Shown here one piece after another: positions 47,331-57,907 of a stretch of DNA of 64,000 nucleotides. Positions within the stretch are counted from its first letter, which is position 1. Each line of letters starts with the position of its first letter. The translations under genes and the position numbers were made by a program. This stretch comes from Angiostrongylus vasorum (lineage: Eukaryota; Nematoda; Chromadorea; Rhabditida; Metastrongylidae): positions 944,501-1,008,500 of the forward strand of contig JADANN010000144.1 of the NCBI GenBank assembly GCA_018806985.1. The letters are read 5' to 3'. The notes beneath the pieces were generated by a model. That model was not told where the DNA came from. It was given only the letters and a program-made list of their open reading frames with translations, and searched no databases.

Positions 47331-48164
47331 GGCTACTAATGTTTCGGCCTTGTAGAAGAGAAACTTCTAAATCGACCAGTTATGGTTACGGCATCTTTTA
47401 CTTTCATATTGCATAACTAAGCTTTGTAATCATGTCAACATAATCCAGGAATACTTTCACAAACTATGTCTGCTAGCAAAATGTTGTCCTTCTTCTAATT
47501 TTGCGTGAACAATGATGACTCAGATAAGAGAATGGTAGACCATAAGTACCACAAAGTTTCGGCAGTAGTTGTCATTGTTGTGTAGGATTACCATCTTCTA
47601 CAGCAACACGCTATTTGTGGGTTTTCATTGATTATGAACAGGTCATTCCGACTGGCAAAGTGGAAAAGTCGTGCCCATGAATGGATGTGACCTGGTGGAA
47701 GGTTGTTTGGATACTTGAAGCCAGTTGTTTCGAAACTCGATGGTGTAAAATTCCTCATGGACGAAACTGATATCGAAAGTGGATAGAGAGAGAGGTTTTT
47801 TTAAGGATACATAAGGCTGGTGTCCTTTTTATTCTCCTCCTTGCTGCGTAGCTGCACTAAGGAAACGATATGTGAATAGTTAACAACTTACTCCATTGCT
47901 TTTTTGCTGTGAATAGTCACAGTTTCGTTAGGAAGTGGGAACTCGCTTATCGTAGCCATTAGAATGGCTAAATCACGGCCATATTGCTGAATTCCTTCTC
48001 GTCTTTGCTTTTTTCAACCTTACTGCTTCTTTTGTTCCCGTTTTTTTTCGCTGGAACTATACAGGCTTGGGCACAAGTTATTAGTCACCTACGCTTCACT
48101 GAGCTTCACGTTGGTAAAATTACACACAAGGTCGTTGCTACGATTTTACGCTCTGAGCTAACCA
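47331..48164. other. Intron 1, middle part
   Basis: No repeat family or exon recognised. The open frame at 47,984 is Leu/Phe-rich and runs into a decayed SINE. Confidence 0.45.
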
Positions 48165-48345
48165 AGCTCTTCAACGCTCCAGGGTCGTTGGGTTGATAAA
48201 ACACTGACTTGGTACATCGATAGGCCTAGCAAATAACTGTATTGGCCAAGTATGAATTTAAACACCTTTATGATGCTTCGAGCAGAGTTCAGTGCATAGT
48301 GTACCGTTATTGGACTCATCAACGCCAAACACTTTAACCTTTATC
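48165..48345 (+). repeat. S1 SINE, decayed
   Basis: TCAACGCTCCAGGGTCG, TGGTACATCGATAGGCCTAG, GATGCTTCGAGCAGAGTTC and CATCAACGCCAAACACTTTA match S1 in order with many differences. Confidence 0.55.
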
Positions 48346-48771
48346 GCCTTTAAGTATGTCCGCAAGCTTTGGCAAAAAACAGTGCTTGCCTTCTGAGCAT
48401 ACGTCTACGTCTCGGACAAGTACCTGGTCGTCTCCTCCTTTGACTTACTCCATGTTATTTAATAATGAGGTGAGAGGTAAAGGAACACAAAAAAGAAGAT
48501 ACAAGGTAACTTGGCAGCTATCTGGTACGGGAGAAGATCGTTTCTTCCTATTACAGAGATGTATAAGTTTTTCTAATGTGAAATTTACGGTATCGAATGA
48601 GTACTTGACTATGTGAAAAAACTGGAAAATGGCGAACTTCATAGGAATTTCGAGGATTTCAATTCTCAACATCGTAAAAAAAATGGAAGTGTCGTCTTTT
48701 TGTCTACAGCACCTCTCCCTGATTTTTTTTTGTTCATGATAAATTCATGAAAATGGTTCTTGCTATTGCAG

Positions 48772-48858
48772 GTGTTCTCATCGTTAATGGCACCAAAGCT
48801 GCTCCAATCACATTCGAACCGCAAATCGATCAATGGAAAGGAATTGAAATTATAAACG
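48772..48858 (+). CDS. Beta-helix gene exon 2
   Basis: The acceptor TATTGCAG ends at 48,771 and the donor GTACAT starts at 48,859. The phase 1 join with exon 1 makes a Gly. It reads GVLIVNGTKAAPITFEP, then QIDQWKGIEIIN. The LxVNGT..APITFEP...WKGI pattern is the second turn of the bark-type helix. NGT is a potential glycosylation site. The donor is phase 1. Exon 11 is its counterpart. Confidence 0.85.
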
Positions 48859-49035
48859 GTACATAGATCTTTGAAGAGAAAAAGAAACCACCGAAAATCG
48901 TACGATCGAACTTGTTACAGTTTTTTTTAAACGAAATCAGAGGATTAAAATTTATTGCCTGTTTATTGAACTAGGCTTTGCTTTGTGTTATTACCATTAT
49001 TTGTTTTTATATTTTTATACCTATAATGTTCTTTT

Positions 49036-49318
49036 TGGAGCGTGTGGCGCAGTGGTCGGAGGCGTCCTGCAACACACAAATGCGATCGATCTCCACGCTT
49101 CTGCCTCACCAAGTCTTCCATCCCTGAGTCAGCAAATTGGTACCAGACTTGTCTGGGAGGATACCAGCACCGTCTCGATACATCGCTAGGCTGCTACGAG
49201 TCATTGTAAAGGCCAGATTTGCATTAAACCATCTCCAAACGATGCTTGATGAAGTCGAATGCATGCTGCATCCCTGAGGGATTGATCAACGCCGAGAGCT
49301 TTATCTTTTTTATCCTTC
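49036..49318 (+). repeat. S1 SINE in intron 2 with perfect 13-bp target-site duplication
   Basis: Near-full S1 from GGAGCGTGTGGCGCAGTGG to the TTTATCTTTTTTATCCTTC tail. ATAATGTTCTTTT is repeated at 49,023-49,035 and 49,319-49,331. It has the same orientation as the gene. Confidence 0.93.
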
Positions 49319-49682
49319 ATAATGTTCTTTTAGAACGAAGTACACCAGAATTTTTCGGTAGAACTTCACTGTTTCAAAATTGGATGTAGTACCTCAGAAT
49401 TTTCTTGTACGTACGTAGAATTCATAAATCTTCACAAATCGTAAAAAGGACAAATCTTTTATTCGCATTTTTTTTCGAATTCTGATATCTGTTGAAGCAA
49501 ATTTATTTGGCGAAGATTACGTTGTTCGTTTAAAAAGTGCAACAATTTGCTCCTTGTTGTTTTTTTTTCACTTAATTCAACTTTATCTCCATTCAAAATA
49601 ATTTTCTTCCATTGTTTTCGTGCTGAAACTTTTCACATCGGTAGATGATGTGAGTCCAGAACTCTGAACAGGGCTTCTTTAG

Positions 49683-49813
49683 CGTCGTTACCGTCGAGAT
49701 TCTCGTTCGCTAATGTTAGCGGCAGTTCCATGGGTATCACACTAAGAAGTGGTGTCCCGCCATCGATCGATAACGTAATATCCGAATGGAATCAATATGG
49801 ATTCGACTTTCAG
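49683..49813 (+). CDS. Beta-helix gene exon 3
   Basis: The acceptor GCTTCTTTAG ends at 49,682; it was chosen because only this nearby AG supplies the two bases required by exon 2. The donor is CAG/GTCCGC. It reads ASLPSRFSFANVSGSSMGI, then TLRSGVPPSIDNVISEWNQ and YGFDFQ. The GIxLRSGxPPxIDxVISExNxYGF run is a typical coil-to-coil segment of this fold. The +3 to +6 positions of the donor are weak. The end is phase 0. Confidence 0.75.
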
Positions 49814-49886
49814 GTCCGCATTGATTATTGCCATTTAATAGTGATTGGTCACGTTTTTTGGGAAAATACGTCCGGTACAGGTGAAG

Positions 49887-50122
49887 GTGGGTAGGGTTAC
49901 GCACTGGTTAACGGAGTCCTACGTCAGTCAATGGTTTGACCTCGCGCTCTGGGCTCAGACTTATCTGGAAATATAAGAATGCTGCCTTGATATATCGGGC
50001 GGCACCTTATTTTATATGCCAGATATGTGTTCTATAAATCCCACGATACATGATGAAGTTGAATGTGCATGGTGCATCCTTCAAAGATTGACTGACACCG
50101 AACCCTTTGTCTTTTTTTATCC
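49887..50122 (+). repeat. S1 SINE, diverged, in intron 3
   Basis: GGGTTACGCACTGGTTAACG (A box), AATGGTTTGACCTCGCGC (B box), ACTTATCTGGAAATATAAGA and a TGACTGACACCGAACCCTTT end with TTTTTTTATCC. Part of the core is deleted. Confidence 0.75.
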
Positions 50123-50394
50123 GTATTCTACGGTGTGCCATCGGCATAACTCTTCCATGACGCTTCGAGCCAAATGGCAAGCAGGATGATAACTACTTTC
50201 TCGGAAATCTTATTTCAAATGACGAGTAACTGATATAAGATTGGTTCTATCGGAATTTGTTTCATGATTTTGTAACGCGTTTACACAATTTTCAAGGAAG
50301 CACTTCGTATTTACATATTTGTCCTTCATAATTATGCGACAAAATTACGAAAAGAAGTGGAACAAAAAAGAATTCCACAATTTTTAATTGCTCC

Positions 50395-50519
50395 CCACAA
50401 TGGCCTCGGTGGTATAGGGGGTAACAGTAACATGAGCTCTCGGAAAAGGTAATCGCGGGTTCAAATCTGGGGTGGGGTCGAAACTTTGCAAATATCTCAA
50501 AAACATGATTCTGATATAA
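50395..50519 (+). repeat. S2 unit 1 of an S2 cluster
   Basis: The tRNA-like GGCCTCGGTGGTATAGGGGG to CGCGGGTTCAAATCTGG has good A and B boxes. It is followed by ACTTTGCAAATATCTC. It runs straight into an inverted unit at 50,520. Confidence 0.75.
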
Positions 50520-50785
50520 CCACAATTATGCTGAGATATTTGCAAAACTCAGGACCGCAGGTGTCTGCGGTGGGGGGACGAACGCGCTATTGTTCTTTCT
50601 GGGGAGTAACGCATTCACCACCACACCATGGGGGGACCTTCGTTTCGCCTGTCTCTCAGCTAGTTCTATCGATCACTGCCATCAGCAATCACCCGTCAAC
50701 GGGATTAATCTGGGCAGCCCAAATCGGCATTGAAACCACGTAAGTTGAGGCCATAGTTGAAATTCACAATGTTCACTTTTTATTT
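50520..50785 (-). repeat. S2 unit 2, inverted, near full length
   Basis: ATGCTGAGATATTTGCAAAA, CAGGACCGCAGGTGTCTGCG, TCAGCAATCACCCGTCAACG and AGTTGAGGCCATAGTTGAAA give the full minus-strand order of S2. Confidence 0.85.
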
Positions 50786-50989
50786 ATTGCCTTTTAGAAG
50801 TTTTCACGGCAGGATATTGTTTGTGAAACAACCACGGTGATGCTGAGATATTTGCAAAACTCACGACTGCAGGTGTCTGCGGTAGGGGAACGAACGCGCT
50901 GTTGTCCTTTCCGGGGAGTAACGCGTTCACCACCACACCATGCAGGTCCTTCGTTTCGCATGTCTCTCAGCTAGTTCTATCGATCACAA
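50786..50989 (-). repeat. S2 unit 3, tandem to unit 2
   Basis: It begins with the tail in reverse (TATTTATTGCC...TTTTCACGGCAGGATATTG). It repeats the GATGCTGAGATATTTGCAAA core and stops at TTCTATCGATCAC, lacking the far end. Confidence 0.85.
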
Positions 50990-51347
50990 AAATTCACAAA
51001 TAATACCCTGCCATGAAAACTTGTAAAAGACAGTAAATAAAAAGTGAACATTGGGAATTTCAACTATTGCCTCAGCTTAACTGGGTTCAGTGCCGATTGG
51101 GGCTCCCAGACCAATCTCGTTGACGGGTGATTGCTGATAGCAGTGTTCGATAGAACTAGCTGAGAGACGGGCGGAACGAAGGACCCCATGGTGTGGTGGT
51201 GAATGCGTTACTCCCCGCGGAAAGACGATAGCGCGTTCCTTCCCCCACCGCAGACACCTGTGGTCCGGAGCTTTGCAAACATCTCAACACCATTATGGTT
51301 ATATTTCATATACTATCCTGTCATTGAAAAAAAATTAGGCAGTAAGT
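50990..51347 (+). repeat. S2 unit 4, opposite to units 2 and 3
   Basis: An S2 tail (GACAGTAAATAAAAAGTGAA) is followed by a near-complete + element. Its blocks are CTATTGCCTCAGCTTAACTG, GTTGACGGGTGATTGCTGAT, GGTGTGGTGGTGAATGCG, GCTTTGCAAACATCTCAACA and GGCAGTAAGTAAAAAGTG. It pairs with units 2 and 3 as a long inverted repeat. Confidence 0.85.
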
Positions 51348-51604
51348 AAAAAGTGACGACATTATCTCAAAATCTTTGTAATTTCACAGTTGTTCTGCTT
51401 TTTTTAGAGGATTTACAACTTGGCTGATCATAGACACAACTACAGTGCTCAAAGAATAAACGAAAGAGTATTGGGCGCTAACTATTTTGGAAATGAGTCG
51501 TGCATTTGCATTCATTGTTCAGCTTAGAGACGACTGAGGCATATTAATCTTTTGCAATAACTTTCAGTGACTACCTGGTCAGACAATTCCGTATTTTTTA
51601 TTAT

Positions 51605-51740
51605 ACCAGACCAGTACCAAATCAGCTGCCAATTTCCCGACATCGGAGCGATGGAAAGCATAGTTGACTCCTGGCATGGGGGTTTGATCTAAGAGCGCAT
51701 TTGTATAATAAAGCACCTTAAACCACTGGACTTCTACTGT
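51605..51740 (-). repeat. S1 SINE fragment
   Basis: CCAGTACCAAATCAGCTGCC, CGGAGCGATGGAAAGCATAG, GGGGGTTTGATCTAAGAGCG and CACCTTAAACCACTGGAC correspond to the reverse complement of the S1 5' half. Confidence 0.55.
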
Positions 51741-52044
51741 ATTGCCTAGTCAATGAGCACGAGTGTTATCCGTTTATTTCATGACCATCTTAACTGATTA
51801 GCTAATTAGTTAATATAGTCGCTGAAAGGAACGTTCTTTTCAGACCGTCGCCAGTGTGCACATCGCATCGTCAGCGGCGTTGAACAATGAAAAAGACGGA
51901 TTTCGAATACGAACCAAGGTAGATCGCTCTGGAAATACATGATATAATGTGATAACCACGCGAGCAGTACTGGTATTGCACGCATTAACCTCATCAGCAT
52001 TGTGTACGTCCACTCACCAGAGATAAATAGCACACATCACAGAC

Positions 52045-52100
52045 GAGCGAATACACACACATATATATGTATATATATCTACATAGATATACATACAGAC
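52045..52100. repeat. CA/TA microsatellite
   Basis: Short runs of ACACAC, ATATAT and GTATATATAT. It explains the Ile/Tyr-rich frames on both strands at 51,994-52,214. Confidence 0.9.
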
Positions 52101-53009
52101 ATGCCTTTAATTTTTTCGACCACTGTATTGTCTGCACATATGATGTCCAGTATACAATGTTATTGCACTCTAAATAAATTGTTGTGTGGTTGTGTGACAC
52201 ATTTATTGCTGTAGGAAAGGTGATGTACTCATAGTATGCTGTCCGTTAACAAATTGACGACAATGTGAGCCATATAAGAGTCATATTTTTTGCACCGCTT
52301 ATTTTTTCAAATTTTGAAAACAAGGTGGAAGCCCGGTAAGAGAACCAAAATAAAGTGAAACGATGTTTGAAAAGTACTTTGTCGCCAATGTGTTAATGAT
52401 TGTTTCACGGATGATAGCACTTGCAAGTTTAAAAAAGCAAGTTAAATCGAGGGATTTGACTCGTATAGGCATAAAGTGGTAGAAAATTCGATTAGAATCC
52501 CGAAGTAGGCTTTTGTGGCACTGTTTTTGCTCGCACAAGAGAATAGTTGATTGATACCTTCTATATGGAACATCGAAAGACTTTAGTTGTACAGTACCAT
52601 CCGAAACTTTCTCTAGTAATATAGTCCGTTTTCAAAACGAGCTGTCCCGTATTTCATCAATTCAACGCAGCCGTATCTAGCCTTTTTTGGTTCAAATAGA
52701 CAACGCTGACATCGCCGAAATACAAGATATTTTGAAAGCCATTGCTTCAATAACCAGTTATGTTTTGTTAAGTGTTATTTTGTTAAAAGAAGAACTGTGA
52801 ACACTTTACATAATATTCACTTCACTAAAACAACACTTGCGCGAAAAAAACAGCTGGGAGGATTCAGTTACACCTACTTATTTGAGTGATTGGATGGAAC
52901 ACGAGAACTTGTGAAGCCAGCAGCATTTTTATTTTACTGGTAATTTATTGGCTGTACAAAATTCTCCTTCTCTGGATTCTCGAGATAGCCATGTCAAAGC
53001 TTCCTCAAA

Positions 53010-53250
53010 CATAGAGGTAGTCGCCGATGTTCGTGAATCGGAAGGACGGTTGCCATCTTGCGATGAAATGGGGTGCTACCAAGACGGCAAGGATTTGTAG
53101 CGTTGATTTACTCCTTACTGGGCTACCGGGTAGAAACGTCGAACTTCTTTTCAGTTGGAACACTCCGTTGGCGAGTTGAACACTAGCTGTACAACGCAGT
53201 TCGATGCCAAGAAACATCGCTCAGACCAGGCCGTCAACCATTGAGAATAA
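53010..53250 (+). repeat. R4 repeat, diverged, in intron 3
   Basis: GGTAGTCGCCGATGTTCG, TGCTACCAAGACGGCAAGG, GGGTAGAAACGTCGAACTTC, TGTACAACGCAGTTCGATGC and AGGCCGTCAACCATTGAG follow R4 order. Confidence 0.6.
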
Positions 53251-53547
53251 TTTATGATCGATAATAGATTGAGAACGCTCATATGGACAGATATCTTAGG
53301 ATTTTATAAACTAACCTCTAATAGCACGTAATTTAGATTTAGCATGTTTAGTTATAACGAAAGAATACACTAGTAAGCAGATTAAATGTGTGATCAGGGG
53401 CATGCATGAACGGGATGGAGGGAGTGAAAAAAAGAAGCAAAAGTGAAAAAGAAATGGGAACAGAAAAAAGTGACCGGCAGCTGGCGAGTACACTAGTTGC
53501 ACACCAAGACATTCAAATGACTGAGAAAACTAAATAGTAATGAAATT

Positions 53548-53697
53548 GTGGGAGCGCGTTTAGCGCTTTGGTTAGAAGTGCCTTGCATTATGAGAGCGAT
53601 CCCTGTGGGCTCACAAAGCTTTCCATCCTCAAAAGTCGGAAAATTGGTAGCAGATATGTCTAGGTAGATTGTCGTTAGACCACTACAAGTCATTGGA
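53548..53697 (+). repeat. S1 SINE, 5' part (interrupted by S3)
   Basis: GGGAGCGCGTTTAGCGCTTT, GGCTCACAAAGCTTTCCATC, GAAAATTGGTAGCAGATATG and CCACTACAAGTCATTGG are S1 from its start to the middle. It stops where S3 sequence begins. Confidence 0.75.
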
Positions 53698-53698
53698 T

Positions 53699-54017
53699 TT
53701 TTTTATTTTACGCGATCCGTCATGGCATCTGCTGTGTGGACCCCAGCACTTCTTGCTTTGGATTCGTTTCCTCGCATCTAGTATCCACCATAGTCTTCTA
53801 ACCTTTCGCGAGTTGTCTCAGCAGCTGCTGAGCTGATTTTGTCTTCTTTATAAACGTCGTAGAATGTTGGTCGAGTGAAATCACCGTGCAATTTCGAAGG
53901 TACTCGGACTAGGGCGTCCCCACGTGGATTGGAGGAGAGCGTTGGGGCGGGGATCGAAGTAGCATCTTTGGTTTCTTATCGACGACATCACTAACCACTG
54001 CGCTATCTTCGACCCTC
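53699..54017 (-). repeat. S3 SINE inserted in an S1 SINE
   Basis: It runs from TTTTACGCGATCCGTCATGG and GGACCCCAGCACTTCTTGC, through CGTAGAATGTTGGTCGAGTG, to GACATCACTAACCACTGCGC. On the minus strand it is a near-complete S3, ending at its tRNA-like head. Confidence 0.8.
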
Positions 54018-54095
54018 CCAATGCTCGATGAAGTTAAATGCACGACGTATTGCTAAAGGAATTATCAACTCAGGGAGTATTACTGCTTATCCTTT
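54018..54095 (+). repeat. S1 SINE, 3' part (interrupted by S3)
   Basis: CAATGCTCGATGAAGTTAAA, ATTGCTAAAGGAATTATCAA and CTGCTTATCC complete the S1 begun at 53,548. About 35 bases of the expected middle are missing, so the join is not perfect. Confidence 0.65.
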
Positions 54096-54184
54096 TGTCA
54101 GCACCATAGATACCGTGCCACTTGGTATGGTCGGATCCTAACACAATGACAAAAAGGAATGCATATTGCATCGGTTGCTCTGAA

Positions 54185-54435
54185 ATATACGGTGGATCGA
54201 AGACTGGTTTGATCTCTCATCCTACGCTCCTCAAGCTTTACAACCATCTGTGGTTAGCAAATTGGCTTGCATGAGAGGATAGAAGCATAGACATGAGATA
54301 TCGGTAAGCGACCGCAAGTAATTCTATAGGCAAGACATGCACTCAGTCACTCATACGATGTTACGAGTGGAGTCGAATGCTTGGCGCATCCCTCAGGGAT
54401 TTGTTAGCGCTGGGAAATTCATCCCTTTATCATCT
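54185..54435 (+). repeat. S1 SINE, decayed
   Basis: TGGTTTGATCTCTCATCCTA, GTGGTTAGCAAATTGGCTTG, CGATGTTACGAGTGGAGTCG, CGCATCCCTCAGGGATTTGT and ATCCCTTTATC match S1 order. Confidence 0.7.
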
Positions 54436-55749
54436 AACAAAGTCTCAAGTAATTTTAAACACCCATTTGGGGGATCAAAAATCTTATGTAGAGCTCCGTG
54501 GATGTGAAATCAAGAAGATGTTACAGTGGAAATACAAACGGATTTAGAACATTCAAGGTTTAGGCTTCAAAGAACAGAACCATACAATACACCTTTTTCT
54601 TCATCACTTATGTTTTCGCTGATTTTGTCCACAACATTATTTTATGGACGTTCAGAAATTTTTTCTTCAGTTTATTGATTTTTTTATGTTGCTATGTACA
54701 AATAAACAAGAATATGTTGATAATTGGTAAAAACGCTCTGTGAATAAATGCTTGTCCAATGGTGAAACCAAAGTAGTTTAAAGGAATAGAAAAGAAAAAG
54801 AAAAAGAGAGAAAGAGCCAAAGAAAGGGAAAAAATAGAACAAAGTAGTTAAGTTCGGGACAGATTTTATATTAAAGAAAAACCCTTGAAATGTCAAAACG
54901 GCGCACTTTATTAAGCCGTCCACTTCGTTAACTGTGCCCTTAATGTAGCATAGGAGATTGTGGAAGCCAATATGCACGTCTTTGCTTCCCGAACTACTAA
55001 CTATTATTGAATCCTATTAGAAATAAATATGTCCTTACAATATATCTAGTAGTCATTAATTAATGAATAAAGAAATATGAATGTTGATTAAGTTGCCTTT
55101 AGAGCATCTATTCGCTAAGATTTCCAACGGATGTCCAACAAGTAGATCAATACTAAGAAATATAGCCCAACTGAAAAATTTTAGTCGCAACTTGGTAAAG
55201 CCACTTTCATTCCAAAGAGGATAAAAGCAAGGCAACTTATCCGTGTTGACGACCTAGGAGCTCCTAGTTCGACTACCTCTCGACACCACAGAACAGAGCT
55301 TACTCAATAACTATAGTGTGAATAAGTTCAAAAGTATTTTAATCAATTGTCCTTCTCCAGATATTTTTTGTCATTTTGGAAAGACCTGTTGAAATTCTCA
55401 GCTTTCTCAACAGTTGATCCTCTTGTAAAAAGTTGTGGCCACTGGGTAGATCTCCCGTCTTTTTGGATACTTCTAGAAATATCTGTAATCAATAAGATAG
55501 GTCTCAAAATATATTTCCCAGTTTTACTAACAGTATCGATTTTTTCATTAGTGTATGAACAACCAATAAAAAAACTTTTTGAGTACTTAAAAACCCTTTT
55601 TTAAAGTTCGTATCATTGCAATTTTTCTATCGTTGTTCTGCACTGTATTGGTTCCGTGGTTGGTCACTTGTAATTGTAAGACTGTACAAAATTACTTAAA
55701 AACACATACCAGTTGCATTTTGTGTCCAATTTCGGTGATTCATCGTCAG
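54436..55749. other. Intron 3, last part
   Basis: No exon recognised. A polypurine run lies at 54,783-54,840. The open frames at 54,684 (-) and 55,347 (+) are Phe/Leu-rich and compositional. Confidence 0.5.
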
Positions 55750-55983
55750 GGTGATGTACTGCTTGAGTCATGTGTATCGACATCTAATCATCGGGACGGA
55801 TTCCATCTGAATGTGGCCGGCAACGTCACCGTTCTGGACTCACATTCGATTTCTAATGGTCAGCATGGATTCATTCTTCCTCATACATCGTCTTCTGTGT
55901 TCATCCAACAATCGTTGGCCAATTCTAATGCTGCCAATGGAATTCGATTCGATGACCTACGAGTCGGCCGGTCACTCATCAAG
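55750..55983 (+). CDS. Beta-helix gene exon 4
   Basis: The acceptor TCATCGTCAG ends at 55,749 and the donor is AAG/GTGGGC. Seventy-eight codons, phase 0 at both ends. It reads GDVLLESCVSTSNHRDGFHL, then NVAGNVTVLDSHSISNGQHG, then QQSLANSNAANGIRF and ends SLIK. Three successive coils of the form S.SN...GxxL make this the clearest parallel beta-helix segment. NVT is a potential glycosylation site. A slightly earlier acceptor cannot be excluded, but phase favours this one. Confidence 0.88.
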
Positions 55984-56136
55984 GTGGGCAGAGCTTCATA
56001 ATCATGCTGTTTTCTCCTTTCACTTTAGTGTTTTCTTTTACTTTCTTCTTTGCTCTTATTTGCACACCTTTGATTTAGTCTACTCAACCGATTTTCGACG
56101 TCTCTTCTCATATTTTTTGTCTTTTTCTTATTTCAG

Positions 56137-56286
56137 CTTAATAATGTTAATGTCACCGATCACTACCATGCGGCCGCTATTTCCTTCCAAGACACCTCTG
56201 ATCTGCGTCTGGAGATGAATCACTGCTTTATCGAAGAAAATTATAATTTAGGTGTTTCGTTTGACGCTGTCACTGCAAACAGTTCG
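56137..56286 (+). CDS. Beta-helix gene exon 5
   Basis: The acceptor CTTATTTCAG ends at 56,136 and the donor is TCG/GTGAGT, both strong. Fifty codons, phase 0/0. It reads LNNVNVTDHYHAAAISFQDT, LRLEMNHCFIEENYNLGVSF and DAVTANSS. NHCFIEENYNLGVSF fits the NxFxxNxxxGI coil pattern, with NVT and NSS as potential glycosylation sites. Confidence 0.9.
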
Positions 56287-56439
56287 GTGAGTAATATTCC
56301 ATAAAAATTCTTATACATTTAGCCCTTTTACCGTTAAACAGCGAACTTCCGTGTGGCGAAACAGTCCGTTACGAGCCGAAATTTGGTTGATTGTCGTTAA
56401 GCTGTTTAACAATAGATGTACTTTTTCAAATTGTTTATT

Positions 56440-56720
56440 TTAACGTCTTCAACTTCTTCACAGCCGATTGATTCAAGTCGATTGGCGACAGCCGTTCGTC
56501 CTGCTTTGCGGGTCTTCGTAGTCGTATGGCGACGAATTTTCCGCAATGAAGTACCGTTCAAATTCAAATCACCAAATTCTTGATTTGAGCGGTACTCCAC
56601 TGAAGAAGATTCGACTCCATATGGTGACGAAGTCGCCACATCGAGAATATGGACAACAGTGGACCATCGACTCGGATCATCGGCTCTGAGGAAGACGAAG
56701 ATGTCAGCCAAAGAAGCCTC
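56440..56720. repeat. Uncharacterised module in intron 5, related to 5,985-6,125
   Basis: It shares CCATCGACTCGGATCA and surrounding weaker similarity with 6,078-6,095. On the minus strand both give DDP...SS.....VE...SSxEYxS-type peptides. It could be a remnant of a repeat or of a coding transposon. No domain was recognised. Confidence 0.35.
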
Positions 56721-56944
56721 TCTATAAGAACTTAGTGGGAGCTGAACAATTTTAAAAGCATATTGATTAATTACGTGGACTCTAAATGATGCCCTTTTTT
56801 AAAAGATAAATGAGTGGTTTTTTTAAACACTTTCGGCGATTAATAGCATATTTGTAAGGTCACGTAAGTAAATTAATAAGTTATACTATCCAATTTTTAC
56901 AGCAAATTTGATTCCTGGTCACCAACTTCAAAACTGATGAAAAT

Positions 56945-57330
56945 TAAAGAGCGGGTAACGCAGTGGTAGTGATGAGGCCATCACGAGCACGGTGCTAGCT
57001 CGACCTCGCCTTCGGATCACTAAGTCTGTCAACCATCCGGGCTCAGGAAATTGGTACCAGACTTGTGTGAAAGCAGAGAACTTTATGCAGTCCAACTGAG
57101 AACGCTCTAGTTCGACTATCTCACTTCAGGAAGAATCCTTCAGGACGACTTCAAAAAGAATCGACTCTATAAATATTCAACAATATTCTTATGAATGAAG
57201 ATGACAGTCCTCAGAAAGCAGGGGAACTCAGACCTTTAAGGTTGGAAGACTTTCGTGGATGGTGGACGCAAAGGAAATAATGGAATCAAGGAAGTGTTGT
57301 GATCTGCACGGAAGATGTGATGATGAGAAT
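56945..57330 (+). repeat. S3 SINE in intron 5
   Basis: It starts AGCGGGTAACGCAGTGGTAG, has GCTAGCTCGACCTCGCC, GAAATTGGTACCAGACTTGT and TTTCGTGGATGGTGGACGC. It ends GTGTTGTGATCTGCACGG. Near full length. Confidence 0.8.
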
Positions 57331-57497
57331 GTGAAATAAATTTAAAAAATTCCAAAACTTTTAGGTAGGACTATATTAAGTTAAGAGCCACGAGATTTTG
57401 AGCCAGTGACAATTCTTTCTTTGGGAAAACGACTATTTAGTAAATTTCTATTGAAACTTTTACTAGAGAATTTCCAGGACTTCGAGCAATGTTTCAG

Positions 57498-57690
57498 AAG
57501 ATGATGTATATCGTTCAGATTCATATCGTCGACTCGAATTTCACAAGAAATCGTGGTTCTACGATTCTCATGTCACTTCTTCGCGACGTTGACGTCAAAC
57601 TTCGTAGAAACACCTTCATTGCTAATAATCTAAATGATTTTGATCAACATGAAGCCGTCATCGACATCGCCACGTTTGCGGAAAGGAGAG
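57498..57690 (+). CDS. Beta-helix gene exon 6
   Basis: The acceptor GTTTCAG ends at 57,497. An AG at 57,470 (TTCCAG) gives a stop in the required frame and was rejected. The donor is GAG/GTGGGC, phase 1. It reads KMMYIVQIHIVDSNFTRNRG, STILMSLLRDVDVKLRRNTF and DQHEAVIDIATFAERR. DSNFTRNRGST and RRNTFIANN are beta-helix coil motifs; NFT is a potential glycosylation site. Confidence 0.8.
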
Positions 57691-57907
57691 GTGGGCGTTT
57701 CTGACCAAAATAAATGTAATCGATTACTACTGATCATCGCTTTTTGTTAGAAGCGGTATGGAATCCAGATGAATATCTCCAGAAAAAAAGAACATTCACT
57801 AATTTCAACGAAAAGAATTAGACCACTTCGGATGCTCTGAAAGCGTCTCAAAAAGCATTCATAGTTTGCTAAATAGTTATAGTTTTATTGAATACGATGC
57901 ACTTAGG

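Larger units (their letters stand above)
51348..53009. other. Intron 3, middle part
   Basis: No exon recognised. It holds an S1 fragment at 51,605-51,740 and a CA/TA microsatellite at 52,045-52,100. Confidence 0.5.

Noticed and set aside
50395..50475. Possible functional tRNA gene (good A and B boxes)
   Set aside because: The acceptor ends do not pair convincingly and the sequence continues into an S2 3' part, so it is SINE-derived. The same applies at 27,685, 41,765 and 19,700.
54684..54977. Phe/Leu-rich minus-strand frame that looks membrane-like
   Set aside because: It arises from a polypurine tract on the other strand, so the hydrophobicity is compositional.
55347..55604. 85-residue + strand frame just before exon 4
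   Set aside because: AT-driven hydrophobic sequence that does not splice in phase to exon 4 and has no beta-helix coil pattern.
57470..57497. Earlier acceptor for exon 6 (TTTCCAG ending at 57,470)
   Set aside because: It puts a stop in the required frame within a few codons, whereas GTTTCAG at 57,497 keeps phase and the coil pattern.
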